Shown: positions 8,538-17,121, numbered from the stretch's first letter. The stretch is DNA of 29,925 bases from CAYRFE01 sp964423645 [NCBI: uncultured bacterium] (GCA_964423645.1 CAYRFE010000036.1:1-29925), one strand, 5' to 3'. The notes: generated from the sequence alone by a model not told the origin. Numbers and translations are program-made.

Positions 8538-9545
8538 TTAAACTGTTTCAGGAACATTACAAGACAAATGTTTACATGGAAAGTTGCATGTTTTCATTAT
8601 TTTTGAAACTTCTGTCGAACGTTTTTTACAAAGTATTTGAATTATATCTTCTTTTGCAATATTCCCAAGTGGCTCTTTGGCAAGGGGTATTCTCCGATGA
8701 TCAAAACACTTTACCACATCTCCGTTTGGATAAATGCAAATATTCTTTCGAGCAGCACAAGAAAAATCTTTAGTTTGACTATTTTCGTCTTTTGCGTCAT
8801 TCCAAACACCACCGAAATCCATGTATGGTTGAATTACATGTTTTATTTTTAATTCCTTACAAAACGCTTTCAGTTTTGGAATATCTGATGACGATTCAAG
8901 CGCAAGAACAGATTGAATTTGAAAATTATTACCCAAATACTTTTTTGACAATTTGATATTCTCCATTACTTTTTCAAATGTTGCATTCCCTCTAAATTTA
9001 ATCCATTTCTCTGCTTCAAGTGTATCAATTGAAATCACTAATATATGCTTGAGTTTTGCATATATTTCTAAAAATTCTTCTGTTATTAAAACACCATTTG
9101 TAACCGTTATTAGTTGGATATCATGCTTTCTTGATTCTTCGGCAATAGTCAAAACATCATTTTTAAAGAGTAATGGTTCGCCACCAGTAATTGTTACCTG
9201 ATATAAATTCTCATGCAATGTTTTTAAACAATTGATGAAAACTGATATATCAATATGTTCACTTTCCTTTTCGGGTGTTTTCCAAATACCACATTTTGCA
9301 CACCTTTCGTTACACCGCTTTGTAATCATATAGATCAATTCATTCCCTTTTACTCCATAAAATCGTCTTATAGGAGTTTTATACCATCGATAAATGCTCC
9401 ATTCTATTGTTTTCAAAACAATTAATGGAATTATGAGATGCCTTTTATCAATACGCTTTATAAAAGGTTTTATTTCCCCCATGTAGTCATTAAAAAAATG
9501 CGTGAAACTTGGTTGATTCGCGCGTCTTCTATATATTAAGCTCAT
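8538..9545 (-). CDS. Radical SAM protein with SPASM/twitch-like C-terminal cysteines
   Basis: 335 residues. The radical SAM cluster motif is CNERCAKC (Cys78, Cys82, Cys85) with GGEP at 121-124 for S-adenosylmethionine. The C-terminal part has Cys263, Cys270 and Cys280 (CIYPNGDVVKC) and Cys320, Cys324 and Cys329 (CNFPCKHLSC), like SPASM/twitch domains that bind auxiliary iron-sulfur clusters. An N-terminal hydrophobic stretch (HLIIPLIVLKTIEW, about 36-49) could touch the membrane. The frame is open upstream to an ATG at 9722, but that part overlaps the glycosyltransferase gene, whose family match continues through the overlap. The ATG at 9545 has AGGA seven bases upstream and overlaps the previous stop by only 17 bases, so I chose it. 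SPASM proteins often modify peptides or enzymes; no precursor peptide is visible, so a carbohydrate or lipid-linked substrate is equally possible. Confidence 0.85.
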   Translation of the reverse strand: MSLIYRRRANQPSFTHFFNDYMGEIKPFIKRIDKRHLIIPLIVLKTIEWSIYRWYKTPIRRFYGVKGNELIYMITKRCNERCAKCGIWKTPEKESEHIDISVFINCLKTLHENLYQVTITGGEPLLFKNDVLTIAEESRKHDIQLITVTNGVLITEEFLEIYAKLKHILVISIDTLEAEKWIKFRGNATFEKVMENIKLSKKYLGNNFQIQSVLALESSSDIPKLKAFCKELKIKHVIQPYMDFGGVWNDAKDENSQTKDFSCAARKNICIYPNGDVVKCFDHRRIPLAKEPLGNIAKEDIIQILCKKRSTEVSKIMKTCNFPCKHLSCNVPETV

Positions 9546-10293
9546 ATGCGTTTCCTGAATAAATAGATTCGGAAGAGTCCCAAAGAAGAACTGTATGCCC
9601 CTCATATAAAGTAGCACTGGAGCTTTTATATTTTTTAAATAATCGAACAAACCTTTTAAATCCGGATATTGTGCTTTTGTAACCGTAGTCATGCCAAAGT
9701 TTTGCCTTGGGGCAAAATCCAATTTTATATTTGCTACGAAGCCTTAAACATAAATCGACATCTTCTCCTGCTGCTGTTGGAAATCTTTCGTCAAAACAGA
9801 ACTCATTAGCAACACTTGCCTTCATTCCAAAATTCAAAGATGGCATATACCACAATTCTTTTCTATGTGGCAATAACCACTTGCCATTCAGAGTTCCATT
9901 AATGTCGTGGTAATAGTCATACAAAGTCTTACCATATGAAAATGTCATTCCACCAACAGCACCAAAGTCTGTTTTTTCTAGAAAATCCATCATGCTCTGA
10001 TTCCATTGAGTGTCCAATACACAGTCATGATCGGTGAATAAAATGTATTGAGCTTTTTCAGTAATAGCTTTGTTTATTCCAATATTTCTTGCTTTTGCGG
10101 GTCCACCATTTTCAGATAACTTTATATGCTCAACAAAGGAGGCGTCTAATTGATAATTCAAAGGACTGGAATCGTCAATAACATAAACTTTCTCAAAGGC
10201 TCTAGTTTGATTGTGAACACTTGTCAGTAATCTGTTTAAACAAGCAATATCCCAATCGGTCTTTATATAGCAAGGTATAATTAAATAACTCAT
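9529..10293 (-). CDS. GT2 family glycosyltransferase
   Basis: 254 residues with a GT-A fold pattern: an N-terminal strand and helix (MSYLIIPCYIKTD...LLTSVHNQT), VYVIDDSS, the SENGGPAKARNIGI block (60-73), a metal-binding DHD (88-90) in FTDHDCVLD, and EDVDLCLRLR (177-186) with the likely catalytic acid region. After it, WHDYGYKSTISGFKRFVRLFKKY matches the usual C-terminal pattern, showing that this frame is the real one where it overlaps the extended radical SAM frame. No membrane helix is seen, so it is probably a cytoplasmic or peripheral enzyme that moves a sugar from a nucleotide donor to an unknown acceptor. It leads a three-gene leftward cluster. A weak AGGAAA precedes the ATG at long spacing (11 bases). 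Confidence 0.87.
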   Translation of the reverse strand: MSYLIIPCYIKTDWDIACLNRLLTSVHNQTRAFEKVYVIDDSSPLNYQLDASFVEHIKLSENGGPAKARNIGINKAITEKAQYILFTDHDCVLDTQWNQSMMDFLEKTDFGAVGGMTFSYGKTLYDYYHDINGTLNGKWLLPHRKELWYMPSLNFGMKASVANEFCFDERFPTAAGEDVDLCLRLRSKYKIGFCPKAKLWHDYGYKSTISGFKRFVRLFKKYKSSSATLYEGHTVLLWDSSESIYSGNAYELNI

Positions 10294-10446
10294 ATTTGAA
10301 ATTTTCCTGTTCTATCGGTTTTACGGAGTCTTCAGACACGCGTACCCAATATTAATGTATAACTCACAGGGCATGTGTTTTTCCAAATATTTCCCTCTGC
10401 TTCAAATATCCTTTAGAAATAATAATTTGTCAATAAGATTTCTTCC

Positions 10447-10560
10447 TCTCATAAGACCCTTTATGTTGAGCAACGCTTTATTCCGTCTTATATCACGCTC
10501 TATATGCCTTTAAAACGGGCTTCAAAATTGGAAATTGAGTAAATCCCTGCCCTATTTCAT
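10447..10560 (+). repeat. Intergenic mosaic repeat copy
   Basis: The gap 10294-10694 separates divergent genes. It holds the hairpin CATAAG-ACCC-TTTATG (10450-10465) followed by TTGAGCAACGCTTTATTCCG, then the block TATCACGCTCTATATGCC and TTTAAAACGGGCTTCAAAAT (10491-10528), which recur at 24387-24425 and 25716-25750. The remainder of the gap has no coding character apart from the promoter described at 10623-10668. Confidence 0.7.
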
Positions 10561-10622
10561 ATTCCCTACAGTGCTATTTCGTCCGAATTCTGTGGTGACC
10601 TCTAATTAGGTGATTAGAACCA

Positions 10623-10668
10623 CAATATATTATAATATATTGCGGATGCATTCTATATATGTTATACT
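10623..10668 (+). promoter_or_regulatory. Promoter with 20-bp perfect palindrome, for the DUF4143 ATPase gene
   Basis: TTGCGG (10640-10645) and TATACT (10663-10668) are spaced by 17 bases and make a good sigma-70-type promoter. The perfect palindrome CAATATATTATAATATATTG (10623-10642) overlaps the -35 box, where a repressor would block RNA polymerase. The promoter also shows that the longer reading frame starting at 10659 cannot be the translated form. The palindrome is directly visible; its binding protein is unknown and not obviously encoded nearby. Confidence 0.5.
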
Positions 10669-10694
10669 ATTCAAGAAACCTGGGAGGGTGCTTT

Positions 10695-11834
10695 ATGATA
10701 ACTCGTAGTATCTTACCCCGAATTCACGGAGATCTCTTCAAAGGTAAGGCAATTATCATCACCGGTCCGCGCCAGAGTGGAAAAACTACTCTAATTAAAT
10801 TACTTTTAGAGCAGATCAATGAGCCTGCGATCGTGTGGAATGGGGATGAGCCTGACATACGGGAATTACTTTCAAATTGCACGTCTACCAAACTAAAAAC
10901 ATATATAGGAACCCACAAACTTGTGATTATTGATGAAGCGCAGCGTATACCAAACATTGGATTGACCTTAAAACTTATTACCGATCAGATACCAAATGTG
11001 CAAGTAATCGCATCGGGCTCTTCATCGTTTTTACTCGCACAGGCAATTAACGAACCTTTGACAGGAAGAAAATACGAATACACACTCTACCCTCTTACCT
11101 TTAGTGAGCTTTCTTCACATTTCGGCATACTTGAAGAAAAGCGGTTACTGGAGCACCGTCTTATATACGGGGCATACCCGGAAATCGTAACATCGCAGGG
11201 AGAAGAGAAAAGATTGGTAAAATTACTGGCGGAAAGTTATGCCTATAAAGATATATATACTCTAGAAAAGATTAAATACCCCGTCTTGCTTGAAAAAATA
11301 CTTCGAGCACTTGCATTGCAATTGGGCAATGAAGTCTCTTTTAACGAGTTGGCACAATTAGTCCATGCGGATCGCTCGACTGTCGAGCGTTATATCCAAC
11401 TCCTCGAACAATCATTCATTCTTTTTAAGCTGCCGGCGTATAACAAAAACATTCGCAACGAAATTAAACAAAGTCGCAAGATTTATTTTTATGATCTCGG
11501 GATACGCAACGCTCTTTTGGGAAATTTTTCGCCGCTTGCATTGCGTAATGATACCGGAGCATTATGGGAAAATTACATCGTCGTAGAGCGCTTAAAACTA
11601 CTCAGATATTCCGAGAGTAGCGCACAGTCATTTTTTTGGCGCACAACACAACAACAAGAAATTGATTATATTGAAGAAACAAACAACTCGCTTGCAGCAT
11701 ATGAGTGCAAGTGGAATCCGACAAAGAAGGTTCGGTTTCCATCTACGTTTACATCACATTATATGCCTACACAAACTGCAATTATCACTCCCGGTACGTA
11801 TGAAGATTTTTTGTCGTTCCCGATGCAAAGTTAA
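10695..11834 (+). CDS. AAA ATPase with DUF4143 domain
   Basis: 379 residues. Walker A is GPRQSGKT (about 22-29) and Walker B is KLVIIDEAQR, followed by a sensor-like VIASGSSSFLL. The middle (LTGRKYEYTLYPLTFSEL, then an arm with LIYGAYPEIV) is the usual layout of this family. A small helix-turn-helix part (SFNELAQLVHADRSTVERYIQLLEQ) precedes the DUF4143 domain, which ends with FFWRTTQQQEIDYIEE and YECKWN, resembling a nuclease-like fold with the D/E-x-K pattern. GGGAGGG lies before ATG 10695, and the promoter TATACT overlaps the earlier in-frame start at 10659. Such proteins are common, mobile, single-gene accessory ATPases of unsettled role. It stands alone between two repeat copies. Confidence 0.9.
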   Translation: MITRSILPRIHGDLFKGKAIIITGPRQSGKTTLIKLLLEQINEPAIVWNGDEPDIRELLSNCTSTKLKTYIGTHKLVIIDEAQRIPNIGLTLKLITDQIPNVQVIASGSSSFLLAQAINEPLTGRKYEYTLYPLTFSELSSHFGILEEKRLLEHRLIYGAYPEIVTSQGEEKRLVKLLAESYAYKDIYTLEKIKYPVLLEKILRALALQLGNEVSFNELAQLVHADRSTVERYIQLLEQSFILFKLPAYNKNIRNEIKQSRKIYFYDLGIRNALLGNFSPLALRNDTGALWENYIVVERLKLLRYSESSAQSFFWRTTQQQEIDYIEETNNSLAAYECKWNPTKKVRFPSTFTSHYMPTQTAIITPGTYEDFLSFPMQS

Positions 11835-11870
11835 ATAAATATCTACTCATGTATTTGTAACAAGATATCG

Positions 11871-11990
11871 TGTCCCATAAGACACCTTATGTTGCGCGAT
11901 TAAAATTGTGTTACTGTTTCCGATCGAGTTGCCCGGCACAAAACGATTTCCTTGCCGTGCGTTATTGCCCGTTTTATGTGGCACCCCCAT
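11871..11990 (+). repeat. Intergenic mosaic repeat copy
   Basis: TGTCCCATAAGACACCTTAT contains the best hairpin of the family, CATAAG-ACAC-CTTATG (11876-11891). It is followed by GTTGCGCGAT, then CGATCGAGTTGCCCGGCACA (11921-11940), matching CGATCGAGTTACCCGGAACA at 17029-17048, and CCTTGCCGTGCGTTATTGCC, a variant of the TTCTTAACGTGCTTTATTTT block. The convergent gap 11835-12120 otherwise shows no gene. Confidence 0.7.
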
Positions 11991-12120
11991 GTATATTACA
12001 ATTATATAACTTTACCAATATATCAAGGTTGCTCTTTACCATACCTGTTTTTCCTTTTCATGGTTAATATTTACAGATTGATGCCCACATCAAATTATTT
12101 CTTTATCAAATATAGCTGTT

Positions 12121-12717
12121 TTAATTATTACTTCGCATTTGAGTTTTTAAAAAAATTGCCGGATCATAAAAATATTTATTTAAATCTTGTTGTGAGAAGC
12201 ATTTTATACTTATTCCTTGGAACCGTTCCAGTGTTTTTCTTATTTCAAAGTGAATATGATTGGCATAAAAATTTGCCTTTTTTAATTCTTCCTCTGAAAA
12301 CAACCTTCCAAGTTTTGTATTTTGAGTTACAATCTGATCTACAGTTACTTCAATATTTTCAAGGTGAGTATATCCCGAATAAACTATTTCGTTGCTTGGT
12401 AAGTGATGCTCAATTAGTACAGTCGTATATGGAAAGGCTCCATATATTTCCCGAACCATTCCTAATCCGATTGGATAAACCGGTTCGTTAAATTCTCCTT
12501 TGATATCCAATCCTGCATGTTTATGCCCGGCAATTCGATACGCACCAAAGCCATCAAGCATTTTAGGTTTTAAATCACTATAATTCGCCCTATTTCCAAA
12601 AGAGTTAAAAGGTAATACAACTTCTTTCATCACATCAATATCAGCTGCTAAAACGGCATTTGCAAAAAATAAAAATAAAATAAAAATTGGCATATATAAT
12701 CGCTTTAAATAAATCAT
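12121..12717 (-). CDS. Exported M23 family (LytM-type) metallopeptidase
   Basis: 198 residues with a Sec signal peptide (hydrophobic 9-23, cleavage near AVLA-AD). All expected residues of the M23 zinc site are present: His67 and Asp71 in HAGLD, and His154/His156 in NHIHFEIR, with YSGYTHLE (His118) as the usual YxHL motif. It is therefore probably active, cutting peptidoglycan cross-bridges or another periplasmic peptide. It is a nearly minimal version: only the peptidase core, with no LysM or coiled-coil regulator. A GGGGAAAG sequence lies somewhat far (about 11 bases) before the ATG at 12717. The upstream gene ends 282 bases away, so it may have its own promoter; the gap 12718-12999 shows no further feature to me. 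Confidence 0.88.
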   Translation of the reverse strand: MIYLKRLYMPIFILFLFFANAVLAADIDVMKEVVLPFNSFGNRANYSDLKPKMLDGFGAYRIAGHKHAGLDIKGEFNEPVYPIGLGMVREIYGAFPYTTVLIEHHLPSNEIVYSGYTHLENIEVTVDQIVTQNTKLGRLFSEEELKKANFYANHIHFEIRKTLERFQGISIKCFSQQDLNKYFYDPAIFLKTQMRSNN

Positions 12718-12999
12718 AATTATTTCTACTTTCCCCTAAACTTTTTTACAGACGTGTGAAATTAATTAAGAGCAAAACTTATCGATCCCCCCATTAAGTC
12801 CAAACAAGTTCTTTTTATCTGTATATACAGCGTAATCTAATTGCACTCTTCGAATTCAATAATATACGATTAAAAAAAATGTGCAACATATAAACTACAT
12901 ATTGTTTTATCTTGAAAATCTTCAAATAAGCGTTTTTAGTATTGTTGGTCTCGTCAATGAACAATTGCTACGATGCTTCTGCCGGTCGTTTGCGATTCG

Positions 13000-14325
13000 T
13001 TATTTCATGTTATTAAACAAGACCATTAATCCATCAGGCAAAGTCTTTCTCCATCCTGTCCAGTCATGGCCGCTTTGAAATTCCTGATAATAAACATCAT
13101 ACCCTTTTGATTTTAACATATCTCTCATTTTACGATGCTTCTCAATGAAGTTCAAATTGTTAAAAGATCGCATAACCGTTTCTTGTAATCCGCAATCCAT
13201 GTAAAAGCGAATGGGGAATTTAGGGTTTTTCTTGTATTGTTCAATTAACCAAGGATAAGTATCGTTTACTTTTTTTCCTCGCCAATAACTGCCCGATTGA
13301 GACAATACATTACCAAATATATGGGAATAGTTCATTGCGATATAACTTGCAGCAAGTCCGCCATAACTTACACCGGCAATAATTGTTTTTTTGGGATCTT
13401 GAGAAATTTTTAAATTCTTATATGCCCAAGGCATTATTTCCAGAGCAACAAAATCTGCAAATGGCTTGTATAACGGTAATTCCTTTTCACGTCTTTCTTG
13501 TGGCTGATTGTCAATCATGATGGCAACACACGGAGGTATTACTTTCTCGTCAATTAAATTGTTTAAAATTGTAGGTAACGGCACCCTCTCTAGATACAGG
13601 AATTGATCAAAAATAACTATCGAAGGATATTCCTTGCTTTCATCATATCCAAACGGCTTATATACAATTACACTTCGTGAATTTTCTAAAATAGTACTCA
13701 CAAAAGTGTGTTCTGTGAGGGTCCCCTTCGATACTCCCCCTCTTTCATGAAACCATTCCTTTGAATGATCTGAAAAATAGTCAAAAGCATTAAAACTGTA
13801 ACTAGTCTCTGCTCCAATCGGAATACGATCGTTGTTATAAATATCAGTAAAATAATGTGTACCTGTATGATCTGTTACACAGAAACGATAAGCAATCGTC
13901 CAATCAGCTGGAATTTTGTATGTTCTATACCAAATATCAGTATTTATTAATGAAATTAGCTTCATATCGCTTGTCCCATTACCCAAAAATACATTTTTTA
14001 TATCGAGGGAAACCGTGATGTCTTTTTGAGAGCTTTGATATAAAAAAGTTATTATCAAACTCCTGCTATCATTACATTTTTCGACCATAGGCGTTCCCTT
14101 ACTTGAAATGCTATCCCAAAATTGCTTGATTTCATCGTCGTTTGCATTTTTTAAATTTTCAATTGTCGGGCTACTCCAAAGGGTTGGCTTAATAGTTTCA
14201 ACATCGGTCCAATTGGATAATCGTGTTGTTAAAGATTCAGCGGTATACGTATCAACTGGTTTTTTATCTGCAGGATTAGCGCAGTTTGTTAAAAATATAA
14301 TAGCAGCGAGTATAAGATAATTCAT
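13000..14325 (-). CDS. Enterochelin-esterase-like lipoprotein (alpha/beta hydrolase)
   Basis: 441 residues. The start at 14325 gives a compact lipoprotein signal, MNYLILAAIIFLTNC, with Cys15 lipidated, and AAGAGA upstream; an ATG at 14343 would add six residues without a ribosome-binding site. Residues about 30-185 resemble the N-terminal beta-sandwich of Fes-type enterochelin esterases (WYRTYKIPADWTIAYRF). The C-terminal esterase domain has nucleophile Ser320 in GVSYGG, a plausible acid Asp377 in YMDCG, and His420 in SGHDWTGWR. Family members hydrolyse siderophore or other esters, and some act on carbohydrate esters; being lipid-anchored, this one would work outside the cytoplasm. No siderophore transport genes are adjacent, so a siderophore substrate is not supported by context. 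Confidence 0.87.
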   Translation of the reverse strand: MNYLILAAIIFLTNCANPADKKPVDTYTAESLTTRLSNWTDVETIKPTLWSSPTIENLKNANDDEIKQFWDSISSKGTPMVEKCNDSRSLIITFLYQSSQKDITVSLDIKNVFLGNGTSDMKLISLINTDIWYRTYKIPADWTIAYRFCVTDHTGTHYFTDIYNNDRIPIGAETSYSFNAFDYFSDHSKEWFHERGGVSKGTLTEHTFVSTILENSRSVIVYKPFGYDESKEYPSIVIFDQFLYLERVPLPTILNNLIDEKVIPPCVAIMIDNQPQERREKELPLYKPFADFVALEIMPWAYKNLKISQDPKKTIIAGVSYGGLAASYIAMNYSHIFGNVLSQSGSYWRGKKVNDTYPWLIEQYKKNPKFPIRFYMDCGLQETVMRSFNNLNFIEKHRKMRDMLKSKGYDVYYQEFQSGHDWTGWRKTLPDGLMVLFNNMK

Positions 14326-14549
14326 TTTATATCTCTTATACATAGTTATTACTCATGACTTCACAAAAAAATTTAAGAACTTCATGGATGTCGTTTATAT
14401 ACACTATTATTGGTCTTACAATCTTTCGTATATATTTTTTTTCATTTCCATGCCTTTTTTGCATACCCCTGTACCCCCTAGCTATGAACAGGATCGATCA
14501 TGTTATTAAACATCTGCTCAAATTAATTATATCGTATAGTATCAACCGT

Positions 14550-15809
14550 TTATTTTTTAATCAATTTCTTTAACATTTCAATTTGTTTTTTTCCGGCTAT
14601 GTTTTCAGGATGCAATTCTACGGAGCGTATATAATTTTCCAGCGCTAACTGGTATTGGTGATTTTTGAAATATGCCTCAGCTAAATCATTATAGTCACTC
14701 CAGCCATACGGATAAATCTCACCTTTTAGTTTCAAAAATAAAATAGCCCTTGGATAGTTAATTTCATCAGTGAGATAATATTCAGCGTATTTTGAGATTT
14801 TATAGTAAAATGGATATCCGTCAATAAATGAATTTGCAATATCATTTTGTATAATTTTAGATTTTTCATCGCTATCTGTCATTGAAGGATCACCCAGTTG
14901 TTTGATTTTGGTTACTATTCGATTATACTCGGTGAAATATCTTGTCCCAACGTCATTACCTGGAAATAAATCAGGAATATTCAATACTCGTTCACCTTTT
15001 TGTAACTCTTCTTTTAAATCAAAAGATACCATATGAGTATAATCATAAAAGTAATATAAATAAACTTTGCCATTGTTCACATCATATACAGTCGTATACA
15101 ATGTTCCTCCCCAATTAGTTTCTTGGTGGATGCTATCCATTACTGAAGTAACATAACGAATTGTTGCATCATAAGAGTTCTCTAACATATGTGTAGCTTT
15201 ATCAAACCGCCAGCATTTTTTGTTTTCATACGGTCGAACATTAGTTTGAACAAAATACTCTTTTTCTCCAATTTCCAAACTGTCTCCATCGACGTAAAGA
15301 TATCTTCCGGTTTTGTCTACATATCGTAGAACCGCTGATGACAAGAACTCAATATTGTATTTGCTGATCATAGTTTTAACGTCATCAACTGTTGCACATT
15401 CCCGCATTATTTTTTTTTGTAATTCACGCGATGATAGTGTAAGTTTCCCTACCGTATTTACAACGGCTTTATAAGACTGAGTAAAGCCATCATAAACAAG
15501 GCCGGCTTCATTCATACCGCCTTGTGGAAAGAGATTATCGAACCCTACATAAACAACCCCGTAGCTTCCATCTTTACTTGGCTCAAACCAAATTCTGGTA
15601 TTAGGATTTGATTGATCTTCATTGTTGCCAACAATTGTCATCTCATTTTTAGTAATTTTTATCATGCTGCACCCAAAACAATCATTGTATGTAACGATTG
15701 AAACAATTAAAAAGAAAAACAGTAGTGTAATCCTGTTTGTGTTCATGATGATGTTTTTAAAATAGTTGCGACCGCTATTGTATACACCATATCGCTTGTA
15801 ATTTTTCAT
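14550..15809 (-). CDS. Exported Ntn hydrolase (choloylglycine hydrolase/acyltransferase-like) with C-terminal TPR
   Basis: 419 residues. The hydrophobic signal (about 25-42) ends at CFG, directly before Cys47-Ser-Met, the likely N-terminal nucleophile once the signal is removed. GNNEDQSNP (61-69) matches the conserved Asn/Asp loop of linear amide C-N hydrolases and penicillin-acylase-like proteins, and FPQGGMNEAGLVYDGF is also typical. The last 50 residues look like one TPR (DLAEAYFKNHQYQLALENYIRSVELHPEN). It probably cleaves amide bonds in the periplasm; substrate unknown. An internal ATG at 15746 would give a shorter signal peptide, but GGGAGG eight bases before 15809 is a strong ribosome-binding site. 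It follows the PD40 gene by 50 bases, so the two are probably co-transcribed. Confidence 0.85.
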   Translation of the reverse strand: MKNYKRYGVYNSGRNYFKNIIMNTNRITLLFFFLIVSIVTYNDCFGCSMIKITKNEMTIVGNNEDQSNPNTRIWFEPSKDGSYGVVYVGFDNLFPQGGMNEAGLVYDGFTQSYKAVVNTVGKLTLSSRELQKKIMRECATVDDVKTMISKYNIEFLSSAVLRYVDKTGRYLYVDGDSLEIGEKEYFVQTNVRPYENKKCWRFDKATHMLENSYDATIRYVTSVMDSIHQETNWGGTLYTTVYDVNNGKVYLYYFYDYTHMVSFDLKEELQKGERVLNIPDLFPGNDVGTRYFTEYNRIVTKIKQLGDPSMTDSDEKSKIIQNDIANSFIDGYPFYYKISKYAEYYLTDEINYPRAILFLKLKGEIYPYGWSDYNDLAEAYFKNHQYQLALENYIRSVELHPENIAGKKQIEMLKKLIKK

Positions 15810-15859
15810 AAATTTACCTCCCTATTAACTATCGAGAAAAATCATACGTTCAATTTTTT

Positions 15860-16804
15860 TTATTGTTTAAGCCGTTTTTCCTGAATAGCCTTTCTTTTCA
15901 ATTTTTCAATTATACTTGAACTCACCCAAAAAACATCTTCAAGGTAATCGGGTGGGACATCTCGAGTGAAAAACAAAAATTTACCATCAGGTGAAACGTA
16001 AGAAAAACGTTCCATTTGATTGGTGTTTATCGGCGCACCCATATTTTCCGGTTCAGTCCAAGTGCTATCGGGTTGTCTGAAGCAGATAAATAAATCTCCT
16101 TGATCATACTGGCTTAATCCTCGTGTTGAACAGAAAATCAGGTAGCTTTCGTCCGGGGCTATGAAAGGCGCCCAGTTGCGGCTATTCCCGGGGACGTTAA
16201 TATTTTTCGGTAACAATTCCGGTTTTGTATATTCTCCGTTTTTCAATTCTACCCGATAGATGCCGACATTATTCCATTGTCCTATTGCACTAGCCATAAA
16301 GTATAAGGTGCCATTCTGTGCAACAGAGGGATAGAATGCTTGTTTTAATTCAGGATACTGCGATACAAGGTTAATACTTTTCGGTTCGCTCCAGCCGGAA
16401 CCATTTTTCTCGACATAGCTGATATCATTTTTTCCTTCAGGCTGAAAATATATTCGTTTACCATCAGGTGAAAAAAAAGGCATAAAACTGTATGGTGATA
16501 TTGCCGGAGGCCCCCATATTCCTTCATTTCGTCTCATGGTCATGCTGGAAGTAATCCACTCATCATTATCTTTTCCGGTTTGCTGATTTGTTTGCCATAA
16601 TATTTCATTACCATCGGGAGAAAATGACGGCGCTCCGTGTTGTTGAAAATTGTCGGAAACAATCCCCGGAGCAAAAACTAACGGCGTATCACCAGGTAGT
16701 GTTTGATCTAAGTAGTTTCCTTGTATAACCTGAATATTTTGTACGTCTTGAGCATGAATAATATTAATAGTTATTAACAACAAAACAATGACTATATTTC
16801 TCAT
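15860..16804 (-). CDS. Exported WD40-like (PD40) beta-propeller protein
   Basis: 314 residues from ATG 16804, which has AGGGAG upstream and starts a clean signal peptide MRNIVIVLLLITINIIHAQ. The longer frame from 16867 would bury this signal. At least five TolB/PD40-type blades are visible: PSFSPDGNEILWQT, PFFSPDGKRIYFQP, YPSVAQNGTLYFMA, APFIAPDESYLIFCS and SYVSPDGKFLFFTRD. Such propellers bind partners or ligands in the periplasm; many are annotated as exo-alpha-sialidase-like or TolB-like, but no catalytic residues can be assigned. It is the first gene of a leftward group, 50 bases upstream of the Ntn hydrolase, and may assist that enzyme. Confidence 0.85.
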   Translation of the reverse strand: MRNIVIVLLLITINIIHAQDVQNIQVIQGNYLDQTLPGDTPLVFAPGIVSDNFQQHGAPSFSPDGNEILWQTNQQTGKDNDEWITSSMTMRRNEGIWGPPAISPYSFMPFFSPDGKRIYFQPEGKNDISYVEKNGSGWSEPKSINLVSQYPELKQAFYPSVAQNGTLYFMASAIGQWNNVGIYRVELKNGEYTKPELLPKNINVPGNSRNWAPFIAPDESYLIFCSTRGLSQYDQGDLFICFRQPDSTWTEPENMGAPINTNQMERFSYVSPDGKFLFFTRDVPPDYLEDVFWVSSSIIEKLKRKAIQEKRLKQ

Positions 16805-16980
16805 TTTTTCTCCCTTTGATTTTTCGATAGTTTCATTCCTTTTTAAGAAAAAACATTCCTGAAACACATTGAAATGCTTGTGTCATTGGGTGTATTTATT
16901 CCTCAATTGACGATTAAAATATTATCGTATATTACAATGATATTGTCAAGCTATTTCAAAGGAAGAGTCGCTTCAATGGG

Positions 16981-17100
16981 CAACTTTATGCTTACCTAGG
17001 TTTCGGTACAAATATGCCCTCCCCTTTTCGATCGAGTTACCCGGAACAAATCTAGTTTCTTAACGTGCTTTATTTTCCTTTTTCCGTGGTGAACCCTATT
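16981..17100 (+). repeat. Intergenic mosaic repeat copy
   Basis: Within the gap 16868-17121, ATGCCCTCCCCTTTT leads into CGATCGAGTTACCCGGAACA (17029-17048) and TTCTTAACGTGCTTTATTTT (17057-17076), in the same order as other copies. The hairpin part is degenerate (CAACTTTATGCTTACC). The upstream part of the gap (16868-16980) shows nothing I can name. Confidence 0.65.
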
Positions 17101-17121
17101 CACGCTGTTATGCACAGTTCA

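Noticed and set aside
8538-10694. RiPP precursor peptide for the SPASM-like radical SAM protein
   Set aside because: I found no short ORF with leader-core character and ribosome-binding site in the cluster or in the gap 10294-10694.
11871-11990. Integron attC site or cassette array
   Set aside because: The copies share one orientation and small palindromes, but I cannot find the paired RYYYAAC/GTTRRRY core sites in consistent positions, some blocks are far larger than cassettes, and no integron integrase is present. Kept only as an analogy.
11952-12491. 179-codon rightward frame
   Set aside because: Runs through a mosaic repeat and antisense to the M23 peptidase gene, whose catalytic motifs are intact on the other strand.
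14355-14573. 72-codon rightward frame between two leftward genes
   Set aside because: No ribosome-binding site, hydrophobic only because the DNA is AT-rich, and it overlaps the end of the Ntn hydrolase gene.
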